Below the pieces are notes generated by a model that saw only the letters and a program-made list of their open reading frames with translations, did no database searches and was not told the DNA's origin. The position numbers and the translations under genes are program-made. 64,000 bases of DNA from Diphasiastrum complanatum (Eukaryota; Streptophyta; Lycopodiopsida; Lycopodiales; Lycopodiaceae). Below, in pieces: positions 26,935 to 39,470 of the stretch. The stretch is taken from contig CM055111.1 in assembly GCA_029204225.1 (NCBI GenBank), forward strand, positions 6,774,854 through 6,838,853, given 5' to 3'. Positions within the stretch are counted from its first letter, which is position 1. Every line of letters starts with the position of its first letter.

Positions 26935-28310
26935 CACTTAATGAGCTTCCATACAAAGTTGAATGTAAGCAATGACCTCTTGAAGGAGGTGGCTTCTCGT
27001 ACCACCATCAAAAGAGGCTTGGGATTCACTAAAGAACATTTATGAATCCAATAACACTTCAAGAGTGCTTATGCTAAGAAACTTGATCTTGCAAAGCACG
27101 AGGGGAAGTGGAGAAAATGGACAAGAGTATGTCCTAAGGATAAAATCTTTGAACAAAGAATTGGGATCTATAGGAGAGAAGATCCAAGACAATGAACTAG
27201 TACAAGTAATTTTGAATGGATTAGGAGATGAGTTCTCTAATCTAGTTCAATATTTTGCTATTCAAGATCAACTTCCATCAATTGAAAAATTCCATAATGT
27301 TCTTGTGGCCGAGCAGAGTAGGCTTCTACACCTCAAAACAAGAATGGAGTCCTTATCACTACATAATCGTGATGAGAAAGCAAACTTCACATCTAAAGGC
27401 AAAAAGAAGACTCATCCTTTCAAGAATATCCAAGGCAAGGAGACCGAGGCAAAGGATGGAGGATCTACCTCCAAAGGGAAGCAAAAGAACAAATCCAACC
27501 TAAAGTGTCTCTTTTGTGGGAAGAAAGGACACTTTGATTTCGAATGTTATAAGAAGAAGAATGCACAAGGGGAGGAGGAAGAGGATGGCTTCAACACATC
27601 CTTAATGGTAGCATCTACACCAAGATCAAGTCAAGAGATATGGTGGATTGATAGTGGGGCTAGTTCCCACATGTCATTCAACAAGCATTATTTTTCTAAT
27701 CTACTTTTTTATAATGATTCTAAGAAGTCAATCTACACTGCTACTGATCAAGAATGCAAGATAGATGGCATAGGATCTATTCCATTATGCTTAGGATCAT
27801 CTAAGAGGATAGATCTTGATAAAGTTTTGTATGTTCCATCCATTACAACAAACTTGCTTAGTGTTGGTCAATTAATGGACAATGGACTAGATGCACATTT
27901 CAAGAATGGAGTGTGTTTCATCTTGAAAAATGATAAGTGCATAGCTAGTGGCATTAAGCAAGGAAGGCTCTTTAAGTTGGATGCTAATGTGGCTATTGAA
28001 AGTGTGGCAAAGTGTGTGAGGCATGTGGCCTTGCAAATCACACAAGACTTCCTACAACAGATTTTTAACAAGATCTACCTAACCTTTAGATCTTATCCAT
28101 TTGGATGTACATGCTTTTTCTCATGAAAATAATGGAGGTGCTTTATTGTATGTGAATTTTATAGATGATTGTAGTAGATACACTTGGATTGAATTATTGC
28201 CTAAGAAAAGCCTTGTATATGAAGCTTTTGTCAAGATGATATCAAGAGTTATATGTCATAATCACAAAGTGTTGATTACAAGGGAAATGCATCTCTTCTT
28301 ATAGCAAGAA
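26935..28310 (+). pseudogene. Copia relic G: gag, protease, pre-integrase, start of integrase
   Basis: The largest frame, 27065-28126, gives the gag C-terminal part (MLMLRNLILQSTRGSGE, FAIQDQLPSIEKFHNVLVAEQSR), zinc knuckle CLFCGKKGHFDFEC, protease WWIDSGASSHMS near 27640 and VLYVPSITTNLLSVG. Gag N-terminal codons at 26955-27064 (KLNVSNDLLKEV) are in other frames. The last 50 residues lie out of the family frame. Integrase begins at 28101-28304 in a second frame (DVHAFSHENNGGALLYV, FIDDCSRYTWIELL) and stops abruptly. It belongs to the A/B family and has lost the rest of pol. Confidence 0.88.
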
Positions 28311-28857
28311 GGGCCTTCCATAAGCATCCACTAGCTTATGGGATTATTGTTTAAACTAGTCATTCTAAGGCTTTTTAACTTCTAACTTAGAATTTAAGAC
28401 TTTTAGAATCTCTAACTCTAGACTTAAGATAGCTTAAGATAACTTAGAATCTTTCTAAGCTTAAGTTTTCTTAAGTCTAAGTTATAAGTCTAAGTTTAAG
28501 TTGTTTAGTTTATTTAAGCTTGATGCATGATCAGTACCTCGAGCTCCAAGAAATGTATATATAGAGCCACATTTGGCCATAATCATCAAGCAACACCAAT
28601 CTTGGTTTTGGAAGCAAATTATTGTCAATCTCTACATTTGTACTTTGTTTTCAGGCTGGAGTCCGTACTCTGACAGGTTTTCACACGTGTGAAACCAACA
28701 AGTACAATTTCCTTCATTAATGATTGTTCTTGTTAGTTTTTCTCATCTAAATTTGATCTAGATTGATTTAAATCTTGTGTAGATTGGTAGATCAATTGTA
28801 TCTAACATCCAATCCCTCTTGTGGATCATTTTAGGTCCAATTTTGCATATTTTCACA
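28311..28857 (+). repeat. LTR portion belonging to relic G
   Basis: The 3' half matches the B LTR: GTCCGTACT, TTTCACACGTGTGAAACC, CATCCAATCCCTCTTGTGGATC, ending TTTTCACA at 28857. A TATATATAG promoter motif is near 28554. The first 200 bp are an unusual run of AAGCTTAAGT/CTTAAGTCTAAG words. The LTR start is uncertain because an internal deletion joined it to the integrase fragment. Confidence 0.65.
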
Positions 28858-29298
28858 AGAAGATCCACCACAAGGTACGTATTTCATGTTGGTAATGGTG
28901 TATTTTCTTGGTCTAGTAAGAAACAATATACAATATCTCTTTCTACCACGGAAGCAGAGTACAAAGCCCTATGTTCAGCTATGCAAGAAGCAGTTTGGCT
29001 AAGGAGGATGTTGGAAGACATTGGAATTCCGTAGAGTAAGCCTACTGTGATCAGATGTGATAGCTAGAGCGCTATACAGCTACCTAAAAATCATGTATTC
29101 CATGCACGCACAAAGCATATAAAGATTAAATATCATTTCATTAGAGAGAGAAACTATTATCTAATTAAATAGATGTAGTGCATTGTAAGAGAGAGGATCA
29201 ACTAGTGACATACTTACTAAAGCTTTAAGTATTGATAACTTTGAGTTTTTAAACGAAAAGCTCTTTGTAAGAAAGATAAACTAGGTCTTAAGGGAGAT
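28858..29298 (+). pseudogene. RNase H end of an H-family copia element
   Basis: Reads [45 protein letters not shown], closely matching element H at 57120-56938. Stops follow, then KNHVFHARTKHIKI and a purine tract AAGGGAGAT before the LTR. Confidence 0.83.
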
Positions 29299-29621
29299 TG
29301 TTAGAATAAGTAAGCTCGAGTTTATCTTATGGTTCCATGACTATTTCCTATTTAAGCAGTGGTTTTAAGTTTTTTTTTGTTTATGTAATAGTTTGCATGT
29401 GTGCAGTTTGACGACACATACTGACTGAGTAGTAATGGGGACTGTAACACCATGCAGAGGTGCAGTCCCAAAAAATAAGACTATATATATGTACCTTTCA
29501 GTCCTTTTGTGAATACAGTTCATAGAGCATTCACTTGTGTTGAGGAGTGATCTCTCTTTTTCAGTTGATCTATTTGTGATGAATTGCTTGTAGCTAGATA
29601 ATGCCAGTAATCTCCTTGACA
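29299..29621 (+). repeat. 3' LTR of the H-family element
   Basis: Starts TGTTAGAATAAGTAAG and ends CTCCTTGACA. It aligns along its whole length, with many differences, to the LTR of element H at 56361-56700 in reverse complement. Confidence 0.85.
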
Positions 29622-30540
<919 letters not shown>

Positions 30541-30550
30541 TACTATTGGA

Positions 30551-30700
30551 CAATTTTAGCCAAAAAAAGTTTAATTTTTGAGTTTCAAGATTTTGAAGGT
30601 AGCAATTTTAGCCCAAAAAAAGGTTCGAGTTTCAAGATTTGAAAGGTAACAATTTTAGCCCAAAAAAGTTGGGAGTTCCGAGATTTTAAAGGTAAAAGAG
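30551..30700. repeat. About 50-bp tandem repeat, 3 copies
   Basis: CAATTTTAGCC(C)AAAAAA begins units at 30551, 30603 and 30650 (spacings 52 and 47), each followed by GAGTTTC/GTTCC-AAGATTT and AAAGGTA. Confidence 0.88.
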
Positions 30701-30894
30701 TAACAGCCTTTAAAAAAAAGGGGAATGTTTTCGGAGCACCCAAGAAGAAAAGTTAGGTAACAAGGGAACAACCTTTTTTCCACCACCTAATGGAATGAAA
30801 CGAACATGACAATCTATACTTGAAGCCGTATATTCGAGGTGGCTGGCGAAACCTGCAGGACAGCGTCAGATCATACATGTCAATTTTATGCCTT

Positions 30895-30903
30895 TATATA
30901 TCT
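30895..30903 (+). promoter_or_regulatory. Candidate TATA box of the RING-H2 gene
   Basis: TATATATCT, about 345 bp upstream of the start codon, in otherwise mixed sequence. It would leave a 5' UTR of roughly 320 bases. Confidence 0.45.
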
Positions 30904-31248
30904 ACTACCATATTGGTGACAGATGATGCTTTGTGTATTGCTACTCCTTGTTAGCACATGCGGACTTTCGCGTGTCCTCCTTCTGCACTGAGACATCACA
31001 TAGACCAGTCCAATTCCACACAAAAGCGAGAGAGTAAAAGAGACAGTGTGAGACCGCGAGAGAGAGAGTGTGTGAGAATTCTGGTATGGCAGAGAGCGTT
31101 TGAGTCTTTGATCTGGTTGGTGAAGGACACGATCGACTCTTCTTCAGCTGGGGTCTCCTTCTGCTCATAGTTTAGATGTAGGTTGAGTGATAAAGCAAGC
31201 TGGGAAGACTAGAGGTAAGGAGATCGGCTGTTTTGCCTTGTATTTCAG

Positions 31249-32037
31249 ATGACAACCTCTACTGACGTGGGTGTTATAGGATCGGGTTCCTCGGCGGCAA
31301 CAGAGGAAGTAGTAGCTGGGTTGCTGCAACATTTTGTTGCGGAGATTCATTCCGGTTCAGCCAGCCGTCGGAGTTTGCTGCAGTCGAACTCAGACACCAG
31401 CGACAGCGGCTCTAAGCCTTTCGATGTTCAGATTGTGATAACTTTAGCAATTTTACTATGTGTGATGATCTGTGTTGTAGCTCTACACAGTCTAGTGAGG
31501 TACATGACGGGCTACAGACAATGGGTTGGAGATGACTGTTCGGTGGACAACCGAGTAGTTCAAGTGGAGAGCTTGGGAAGTGAAAAGACCGAGACGGATT
31601 ACATGTCTGTGATTTCTTTCGGCACATACAAATCTCCTTTGCAAAGCTTGGATGAAAGCAGCGAATGCGCCATTTGCTTAGGCGAGTTTGGCAGAGGCGA
31701 GGAACAGCGGGTGCTTCCCAATTGTAAGCACAGCTTCCACTCTCAGTGCATAGCCATGTGGCTCTGTGCTCACACATCTTGTCCAACCTGCCGAGATGAG
31801 ATTGTGACGAGGCCCCAGACGCCAGCATCAACCTGGAGTGGAGCATTTTCGGGTGAAGAAGGAATGTTGCGTTCTGATATTATTGCATTCCGAAGATCGC
31901 CACGCCTCATTAGTAGTCCTGCATTCAGAAGTTCTTCTCTTTTCACAATGCTTGCCGAGGATGGAGGCAGAGCTCCAACCATGCTGTTTGCCGAAGCTCT
32001 GAGTCCCTCACCCTATGACTACGACCTTCATCGATAG
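31249..32037 (+). CDS. RING-H2 finger E3 ubiquitin ligase, ATL-like, membrane-anchored
   Basis: 262 codons, intronless coding region. After a Ser/Ala-rich N-terminus (1-60) there is one transmembrane segment at about 61-83 (VQIVITLAILLCVMICVVALH). The RING-H2 domain at 140-182 has all eight zinc ligands: C140, C143, C159, H161, H164, C167, C178, C181. It contains the ATL signature PxCxHxFHxxCxxxW (PNCKHSFHSQCIAMW). Such proteins bind an E2 and ubiquitinate targets at a membrane. The usual GLD motif between the membrane segment and the RING is not recognisable here. The C-terminal 80 residues are Ser/Arg-rich. The ATG is preceded by TTTCAG, which could be the acceptor of a 5' UTR intron. Base composition is much less AT-rich than the flanks, as expected for a real gene. 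Confidence 0.93.
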   Translation: MTTSTDVGVIGSGSSAATEEVVAGLLQHFVAEIHSGSASRRSLLQSNSDTSDSGSKPFDVQIVITLAILLCVMICVVALHSLVRYMTGYRQWVGDDCSVDNRVVQVESLGSEKTETDYMSVISFGTYKSPLQSLDESSECAICLGEFGRGEEQRVLPNCKHSFHSQCIAMWLCAHTSCPTCRDEIVTRPQTPASTWSGAFSGEEGMLRSDIIAFRRSPRLISSPAFRSSSLFTMLAEDGGRAPTMLFAEALSPSPYDYDLHR

Positions 32038-32054
32038 CTTTGTTCTCTCTGCAG

Positions 32055-32139
32055 GTATCATACACTAGCCTTGATTGCACACAGTCCTCTTTAATTCACT
32101 ACTCTTTAATTTTATGTCACAACTGTGACTTTTCTGCAG
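32055..32139 (+). other. Possible 3' UTR intron of the RING-H2 gene
   Basis: A donor CAG|GTATCA lies 17 bases after the stop codon, and a good acceptor TTTTCTGCAG ends at 32139, preceded by a pyrimidine-rich run. The 85-bp length suits a short plant intron. Inferred from splice signals alone. Confidence 0.4.
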
Positions 32140-32682
32140 GATTTTTGAGGTTGATCGGATGGAAGTGAACCATCAAGTTCAGAAGACGTCCTCCAAAGAG
32201 GCAGCACAGAGCGCCGAGACCATGTTCAAGGTTGAGTCGGAGGGAAGAAGGTTTTACCTTCGCGGTAAAACAGTCTTGTATAGCGGTAGTAGTGCTATAT
32301 TCTGCTGAGACCACAGCAAAACTTATTTTCAGTCGTTCTGATCTCCCATCAGATTCCATTTTGGGCTGATGTAAAATCTTTATGTCAGTAAAAGAGCCGT
32401 AGTCCAGTGCACTTTATCTTCAAGTTTACAAGATTGCAAGAACTTCTATTATGAATTCTATGGTTTTCTTTGCTCACTTCCGGCAGAACATCAGTGCAGT
32501 TTTTGCATGGGAACATCTTTTCAGGGTAGTTGGAGAAAACCAGATGCGTAATCTGACTCCTGAGATGTAGTTTGTATCTGTATTTGTAACTTCTTTGTGT
32601 TTAAACTCTAAGACAGCATCGGAAGCAACATAAGTACTGTACTAAATAAGAATGGCATCAAGATTATAAAGTAGTGGAGAGT

Positions 32683-32688
32683 AATAAA
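32683..32688 (+). terminator. Candidate polyadenylation signal of the RING-H2 gene
   Basis: AATAAA about 650 bases downstream of the stop codon. Confidence 0.35.
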
Positions 32689-32699
32689 ACGTAATGTTC

Positions 32700-33640
32700 A
32701 ATTTGGTGCGTACTCTTTCAAACCGGTTTAAGTGTTATGCTAATCATCTCGAGGCTCTCGAGCTGCATAGCAAAACGAAAAGGGCAGTTAAGTTTTCTGC
32801 AGCATATAGCTTAATTTCCAAAAGTTTAAGTAGCAAGTCAAGTGTATAATTCGTGCTTTCATATGCTCTAAAGTATCACAATTGGGCAAATTAAAGCTGT
32901 CGTTTTGCAAGTCCATCTGTCACTCACTGCGATCGTAGTGTCTCTCAAAGCATTAGTACGATCAGAGCTGGCAAATGCAAATGGGTGAACGAAGATATAG
33001 CAAAATCTTTAATTGCTAGGGATGTGAACATGCAAAAAGGCTAACCCAAGAAGGATGAATCCAAGATAGACTGATCGGGATCTTTCAATTGCTCCTACTA
33101 CCCTTTAATGCTTAGAATTATGATCTTCTCAATATCCCGAGAGTCCAACTCCGTAAGCCAGGTAGGCAGTAAGGAAAGTGATAAGTCTCACACCACTCAT
33201 CGTACATAGCTGCAGAAGCATCCTTCTCGACAGCCCACGATTCCATTTTCACTGCAAAGAAAGCCTCGAGAGGAAGGGGAGTTGTTGGTGTCATAATTAA
33301 TGAAAGCTTTTTTTAAGGGTTTTGGCCAGGCATGCCCACGCCTGGGTAGGGATTCGAGAAATCGATTCTGGGAAGTGGGTGGGCTAGCCCAAGCACGCTA
33401 TTGGCGGCTTGGCCCCTGGCCCCTGGCCCCTCGGCTGCCTCATAATCTCACGATAATCTAGGTGTCCAGCAGCCCAATGATTGATTCCTCCTCCTCCTCT
33501 GCAAAGCCAGAAATTCTAACTTGGAACTTGGAAGTCCTTGCAGCTTGATGTACACCCTTTTAGTTTTTTCCCTTGCCTAAGACTCAAGGTAAACAAGGAG
33601 CAAGGGACCCCAAAGGTCACTTGAGAACCGGGCCGAACAC
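32700..33640. other. Intergenic DNA with a GC-rich patch
   Basis: 33310-33440 is unusually GC-rich and contains CCCACGCCTGGG and three tandem GGCCCCT units (about 33411-33434). No coding sequence recognised. Confidence 0.4.
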
Positions 33641-33683
33641 CAATGGCCGCAAAAAAACACTTGGGGATATTGTTAAGGTCACT

Positions 33684-33955
33684 TGGGATGTCGGTCTTCG
33701 GTAAAGGCAACCTGCATAACCCTCCATTTTGTGTGTTTGGTATTTATTTAGACCCACTAACTTTCGAAATGTTGAGTTGGGAAAGACGGTCTTCAATAAA
33801 GCCAACCTGCACAAGAAAACATCCCTCCAAAAATGTTGAGTTGGGAAAGATGGTCTTCAATAAAGCCAACCTGCACAAGAAGACATCCCCTTTTCGTGTG
33901 TTTAGTATTTATTTACACCCACTAACTTTCAAAGTGTTGAGTTGGGAAAGATTGC
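33684..33955. repeat. Irregular tandem duplication block
   Basis: The segment GTTGAGTTGGGAAAGA-GGTCTTCAATAAAGCCAACCTGCA occurs at about 33773 and 33836 (63-bp spacing), with partial copies at 33690 and 33935. GTGTGTTT-GTATTTATTTA-ACCCACTAACTTTC occurs at 33730 and 33897. Confidence 0.85.
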
Positions 33956-36180
33956 TTGGTGTGATCCCAAGCCCCTGCGGAGGAATGTTTTTTTATCAAT
34001 TATTTATAGACAATGGTGAGGTTTGTTAAGGTTATCCAAAGATGCTATGACACTTCCAAGTTGTCGGTTGTGGAAATATGTTGCCTTCTAAATCATGCAA
34101 CTCAAAATTTATACTAACCAAAGTAAACTTTACCAATGATTTGTAGTGGTAGTGGGGTAGACAAGATCTTGGCTTATAGTTTTAGCCACCCTTCTTCAAA
34201 AATCAAGTCCCAATATGTGTGTGTGACGATATCTTGTGCTCTTAAGTAATCATACCTTGTGCTCTTGTGTAATCATTGTTTCAGGTTGATGAACATTGAA
34301 AGGTGTCCTTTGGGGCATGTTGATGAAAGCACATGGTCATCCTATAGTGTCATATTAATGATTAGATGAAAGTTGAAGATTGTTTTCATGGTTTTGGATA
34401 TTTGGACTTAGTTTGAAGATTGGCCATTTACCTTGAGAATTTACTAAGCCTCAAGTCCCCATATAAATAATCTAAATGTTTTCCATAGTCAACGTGTTTA
34501 TAGGTTCTTTCAAACTTTTTTTAACCACTAATTATGTATAGGTGTCTAGCAAAACTAACAAGGGGGACCTTCATCCAAAAGATCATATTAGTTGAAAAAT
34601 ATTATCATGTAGGATTAGAGTTAAAATATCATTTAATTCTTGAAAAATAACAATATATAGAGATGGTATTTTTATTCTCAAATTGAGAAAGCATACGTCA
34701 ACTTGAAGCAAATAATTACAATAGCTTGCTGCTTTGTGACAAAGTTGAAAAGGTAATCAAAGAAGAGATCACGACAAGTTTCATGCACGTGTATGCTCAA
34801 AGTTAAAGAAGCATCTGATCATTGGAAAAGGAAGAAAACAAAATTGTAATTAAAGACCGTTTAATATAAAAAAATGAGGCATTTTTGTGGTTAAACCCCT
34901 CAAGGTAAGACATGTAAGCTTTTAACAGATTATGAACAAAGCTACCAAATGAAACAAAGTATTTTAATCAACTACCCGTCAACCTAGCATAACTAGGAAA
35001 TTAAAGAACTCTCCTAATCCATGACATCAATCTTTTTTTAGGTTTCAATCCTTCCTAGTACCAATTAATCTCTCCCTAGAAACAATCAAAGAGGAGATTT
35101 TTAACTCAATTGGTTAGCTTGGCATCCAAAGTTTCTTTGGTAAGTTCAACGTGCTTTAAAAAAAATAAATTATTTTAAAGTGTGTGTTAGAAAACTTCTT
35201 CTAGCAAATTTTAGCCATAATAATCAGGAAGCAGAATTGAGCCACCAAACTACAACGGAGAGCGCCGATAAAGGAGCTCTAGGAAAAATATACCGAGAGT
35301 GCCAATACCAAAGAAGTCGACAAGTAGTGGACCAGCCAATGAGTGACAACAAAGCCCAACGCCTCTCAACCATATTTTATGGCGATGGGAATAAATGCAT
35401 GGTTGAGTCGGCAAAAGAATTAAATTACCAGAAATGTAATGCTAGATACCCGTAGAAGGTGCACTGTCTCGGAAGCCTATGGCGTGAGAATTAGAGGTAG
35501 ATTCACTCTCAGATGGGCCCAAAGTGAAAGGGGATCAGTTGAAAATGTAATTTGATTTAAAAACTTTGTATAGTCATGTTGCTATGGCACATGGTTTTGG
35601 GTGAACCAAAAACCCTAACCCTAGGAATGTCTATATAAGGGCATGTGACACCATTTTGGAGCCATCCTTTTCATTTGAAGAGAACACAGTTGAGAGGGAG
35701 AGAGAGAGAGAGTATCTCTTGCTCCTTAGCTTTTGCTTGCAAAGGCCCTCCATTAGAGGAATTCCAAAATAAAAAATGACCTTTTGTAAAGATACTTTTA
35801 TTTTTTCTCTCTAGTTTCAACCAACCATTCTAATTTTGTAATGCTCCTAGCACCTTCCAACGAGTGATGAGCTTTGCTTTCAAGGAATTTTTAAGAAAAT
35901 TCTTTGAAATCTTCATGGAAGACTTGTGTGTTCACTCCTCTCGAGCCGAGAACATTTGTCCTGCTTGGAAAAGGTGTTCATATAATGTCGATTATTCGAC
36001 ATATCTCTAAACCCAGCCAAATGCCAATTTTTTATCACGCACAGTGTAGTGCTAGGCCATGTTGTTTCGAGACAGATATCGCCACCGACATTGACAAGAT
36101 CCACATAATTACACTTGCCTTGCCTGAACCTGGAATGGTTCATGAAGTATACATCTTCATGTGGCACTACAATTATTAAT
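33956..36180. other. Unassigned DNA with an LTR-like promoter stretch
   Basis: A 27-bp direct duplication (CTTGTGCTCTTAAGTAATCAT and variant) lies at 34222-34275. Near 35626 a strong TATA motif (CTATATAAGGG) is followed 70 bases on by a short GA tract (35691-35716). The same arrangement is seen in other LTRs here, so 35450-35900 may be an LTR remnant. CCCTAACCCTAGG at about 35606 is only two telomere-like units. Confidence 0.35.
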
Positions 36181-36189
36181 GGAAGTTTG

Positions 36190-36730
36190 TCTTAAATTTC
36201 GCCAAGCATGCTTGTTTGATCTACCAAATGACCACCCAACTCAAATGGACAGCTAAAGCTACTGAGGCATTCAAATAAACTCAAGAAAGCCTTAGTAACG
36301 ACACCAATCCTATGAGCTCCTATCTGGACCATAGAATTCCATGTCCATACAAACACTTCTAAATATGCCATAGGGAGTGTTCTGACACAGCTTGAGGAGT
36401 ACAAGAAGGATTATCCGATCTACTTCACTAGTAGGCAGTTGATTCCTACGGAGATGAACTATATGACCACCGAGTGTGAAATGCTAGTAAGGGCATATAG
36501 TGTGAAAAAATTTTGCCATTACCTTCTACCCAATCCTTTCATTTTCTTTGTAGATCATCAATTGTATTTGGTAAATAGACCATGAGATGGTTGTTGCTTC
36601 TCCAAGAGTTCGACTTTAAAATAGGTGTTCGCAAGTGTAAGCAATACTATTTGGCTGATCACCTCTCACGATTTCATACTGAGAGTAGAGGGGCAAATGA
36701 CAAACTCTCTGGTGTCATATTGTTCCACGT
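36190..36730 (+). pseudogene. Ty3/gypsy pol relic (RT end and RNase H)
   Basis: The plus strand reads SKYAIGSVLTQLEEYKKDYP near 36357, then IYFTSRQLIPTEMNY and TECEMLVRAYSVKKFCHYLLP, then VDHQ, a gypsy RNase H. Stops follow. RT-connection traces (ALVTTPILRAP-like) lie upstream near 36285. Both ends are lost. Confidence 0.78.
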
Positions 36731-37148
36731 CGATGTTGTTGTGGATTGCTGACATCATTGGATACCTTATGTCATGATGTCCATCCCAAAAGATGAACAA
36801 GGTGAAACCATGCGGGTTGATTATCAAATCTGCTCCCCACACATTGATAGCTGTGGACAGCTATAATGTGCAACGATGGAATTATACGACGATGCGTCCT
36901 TACGCACAAAGTGCCCCAACTAGTAAGTATCACCCACAAAGGAATAGGCGGAGGGTATTTTGTTGCCGAAGCTACCAACCAAAAAGCTCATTGCCACGCC
37001 CATAAGACGTGGACCATATTTGACCTGTCGGCCCTCGTGTGGCAATGTCCGTGGCAATCGCATTGCAAACTGTGTGGCAATGGATGTGTGGCACTGCCAT
37101 GCCATCAAAAATTTTTGTCACCAGCACTTTCTCCGATCAAATTTGTGA

Positions 37149-37162
37149 TTGGGGGGGGGGGG
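37149..37162. repeat. Poly-G run
   Basis: About 13 consecutive G bases inside a stretch rich in GTGGCA words. Confidence 0.9.
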
Positions 37163-37183
37163 TATTTTTTGAATTTTGAATTT

Positions 37184-37312
37184 GCGTGGCACTGCCACGC
37201 GGCCACGCAAAACTGGATAGAAAATTTTTACAAAACGTATTGCCACACTTTGGCAAATCTCCAGAAATTTTTTTGCTTTGGCGTGGCAGTGCCACGCGTG
37301 GCACTACCACGC
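37184..37312. repeat. Palindromic GCGTGGCA/TGCCACGC repeats
   Basis: GCGTGGCACTGCCACGC (37184-37200), GCGTGGCAGTGCCACGC (about 37281-37297) and, overlapping it, GCGTGGCACTACCACGC (to 37312). Each is a near-perfect 8+1+8 palindrome. Half-sites GTGGCA/TGCCAC are scattered from 36990 on. Confidence 0.85.
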
Positions 37313-37411
37313 AGAAATTTTAGAACAAAAAAAAAACCCCACAAAATGAAAAAATTGGGAGTCCCGACTCTATTTGGAGATCGATTTTTGATTTTGAAAA
37401 GAAGCTTTTGG

Positions 37412-38252
<841 letters not shown>

Positions 38253-39278
38253 TGTGAGAATTACAAACAAACCTAGAAATTGCCAATGTCACATCAACTT
38301 CTCATTGATTTGGTTGCTCCCTTTATAGATCCCCTACATCCATAAGCTTAGTACTATCCAACAAGCCTTCACACATGTGAAGAGTGCCTAATCATCTAGA
38401 TCCACCAATGAGAGCCATATATGCTCATTTTCCAAAGTTGACTATTCTCATTAACTAGAAACAAAAAAAAAACTAGCCTTCCACATTTATAAGAATATTC
38501 CCTATAATATAGGATCTCAATGAAATCTCTCTATCTTATCATCTACAATCTTATCCACATGTGTGAATAGCATCTTGACAAGTGGGAGAATTTACTCATT
38601 CACATGGAAGTGCATTCTATTTACAAAAAGTTTGACCAAAATGACTTTTTTCTAGATTCTACTCAAAGGTCAATTTCACACTTGTGTAGATCCATCTAAA
38701 ATCAATCTAACTTTATAATAGTAAGTTATGTACATCCTTTCACAAGTGGGAACAGGCTCCACACGTGTGAGATCCTATCATGATCAAATATCTCAAGATT
38801 AACCAAGTACATCAAGTTGGAAGTGACATTTTTAACATGGCTTCTAACTTGGTAAGTCTAATGTACATCTATCTACACTAGAAATGGCTCGGTTAAGACC
38901 TGCTGGACCAGTTTACAGGTCGTTCATGTACTTGATCTATAAAGAGATCACCAAATCTAATGAGAAGTTGATGAGAGATTTCAATTCTAGCAATTTGCTT
39001 GATATCTACACATTTGTTTTGTGATTTTATGTTAAGCTATCATATGAGTTTAGTACTTTGCTCTCTGGTCACAATCTGTACAGTGATTGTTTTTCACAAG
39101 TGTGAGGCCGCCCTTGTTAGTTTTTTGGTATTACACCTATTGATCTTGCTAAATAGTTAGAGATTTGCATCTAGATCAAGATTTAGTCAATAGAACTTGA
39201 TCCTTTGATTTGGCAATCAATAACTCTTGCAGATTGATTAGTACAATCAATCATTGTCCTAAAATCAGAAAATTCACA
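38253..39278 (+). repeat. LTR-like sequence of the A/B/G family, probably a solo LTR
   Basis: Starts TGTGAGAATTAC and ends AAATTCACA. Towards its end it shares the layout of the B and G LTRs: TTTTCACAAGTGTGAGGCC, GATCTAGATC-like words, CAATAACTCTTGCAGATTGATTAG, then GTCCTAAAATC. No internal region is attached, and I see no matching target duplication, so the ends may be off. Confidence 0.45.
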
Positions 39279-39286
39279 CTTCAGTG

Positions 39287-39470
39287 GTCTGAGTAGACTT
39301 GTCTTCCATGAGGAAGAGTATAGTCTGGATAGTTGTATCCTCCTTTGGCATTGATTCTTCTTTGGCAATACAAGGGTATCTTGAACTGGCTTGAATTGAA
39401 CTTGGCCTCTTCTAATTCTTCCTTCAATTTCTCGTACTCCTTCATTAGAGGTTGGCGGTACTGAAGTTGA
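39287..39470 (-). other. Short open minus-strand stretch, unidentified
   Basis: Reads MKEYEKLKEELEEAKF and later YNYPDYTLPHGRQVYSDH before a stop. It looks like real coding sequence (charged coiled-coil-like start) but I do not recognise it. Confidence 0.3.

Noticed and set aside
31412-31846. 144-codon minus-strand frame opposite the RING-H2 gene
   Set aside because: It is a shadow of the real coding frame; no domain.
33643-34029. 128-codon frame across the duplicated block
   Set aside because: It is open only because the duplicated unit happens to lack stops in that frame; no domain.
35606-35620. CCCTAACCCTAGG as a telomere remnant
   Set aside because: Only about two units, and the context looks like an LTR promoter; common by chance.
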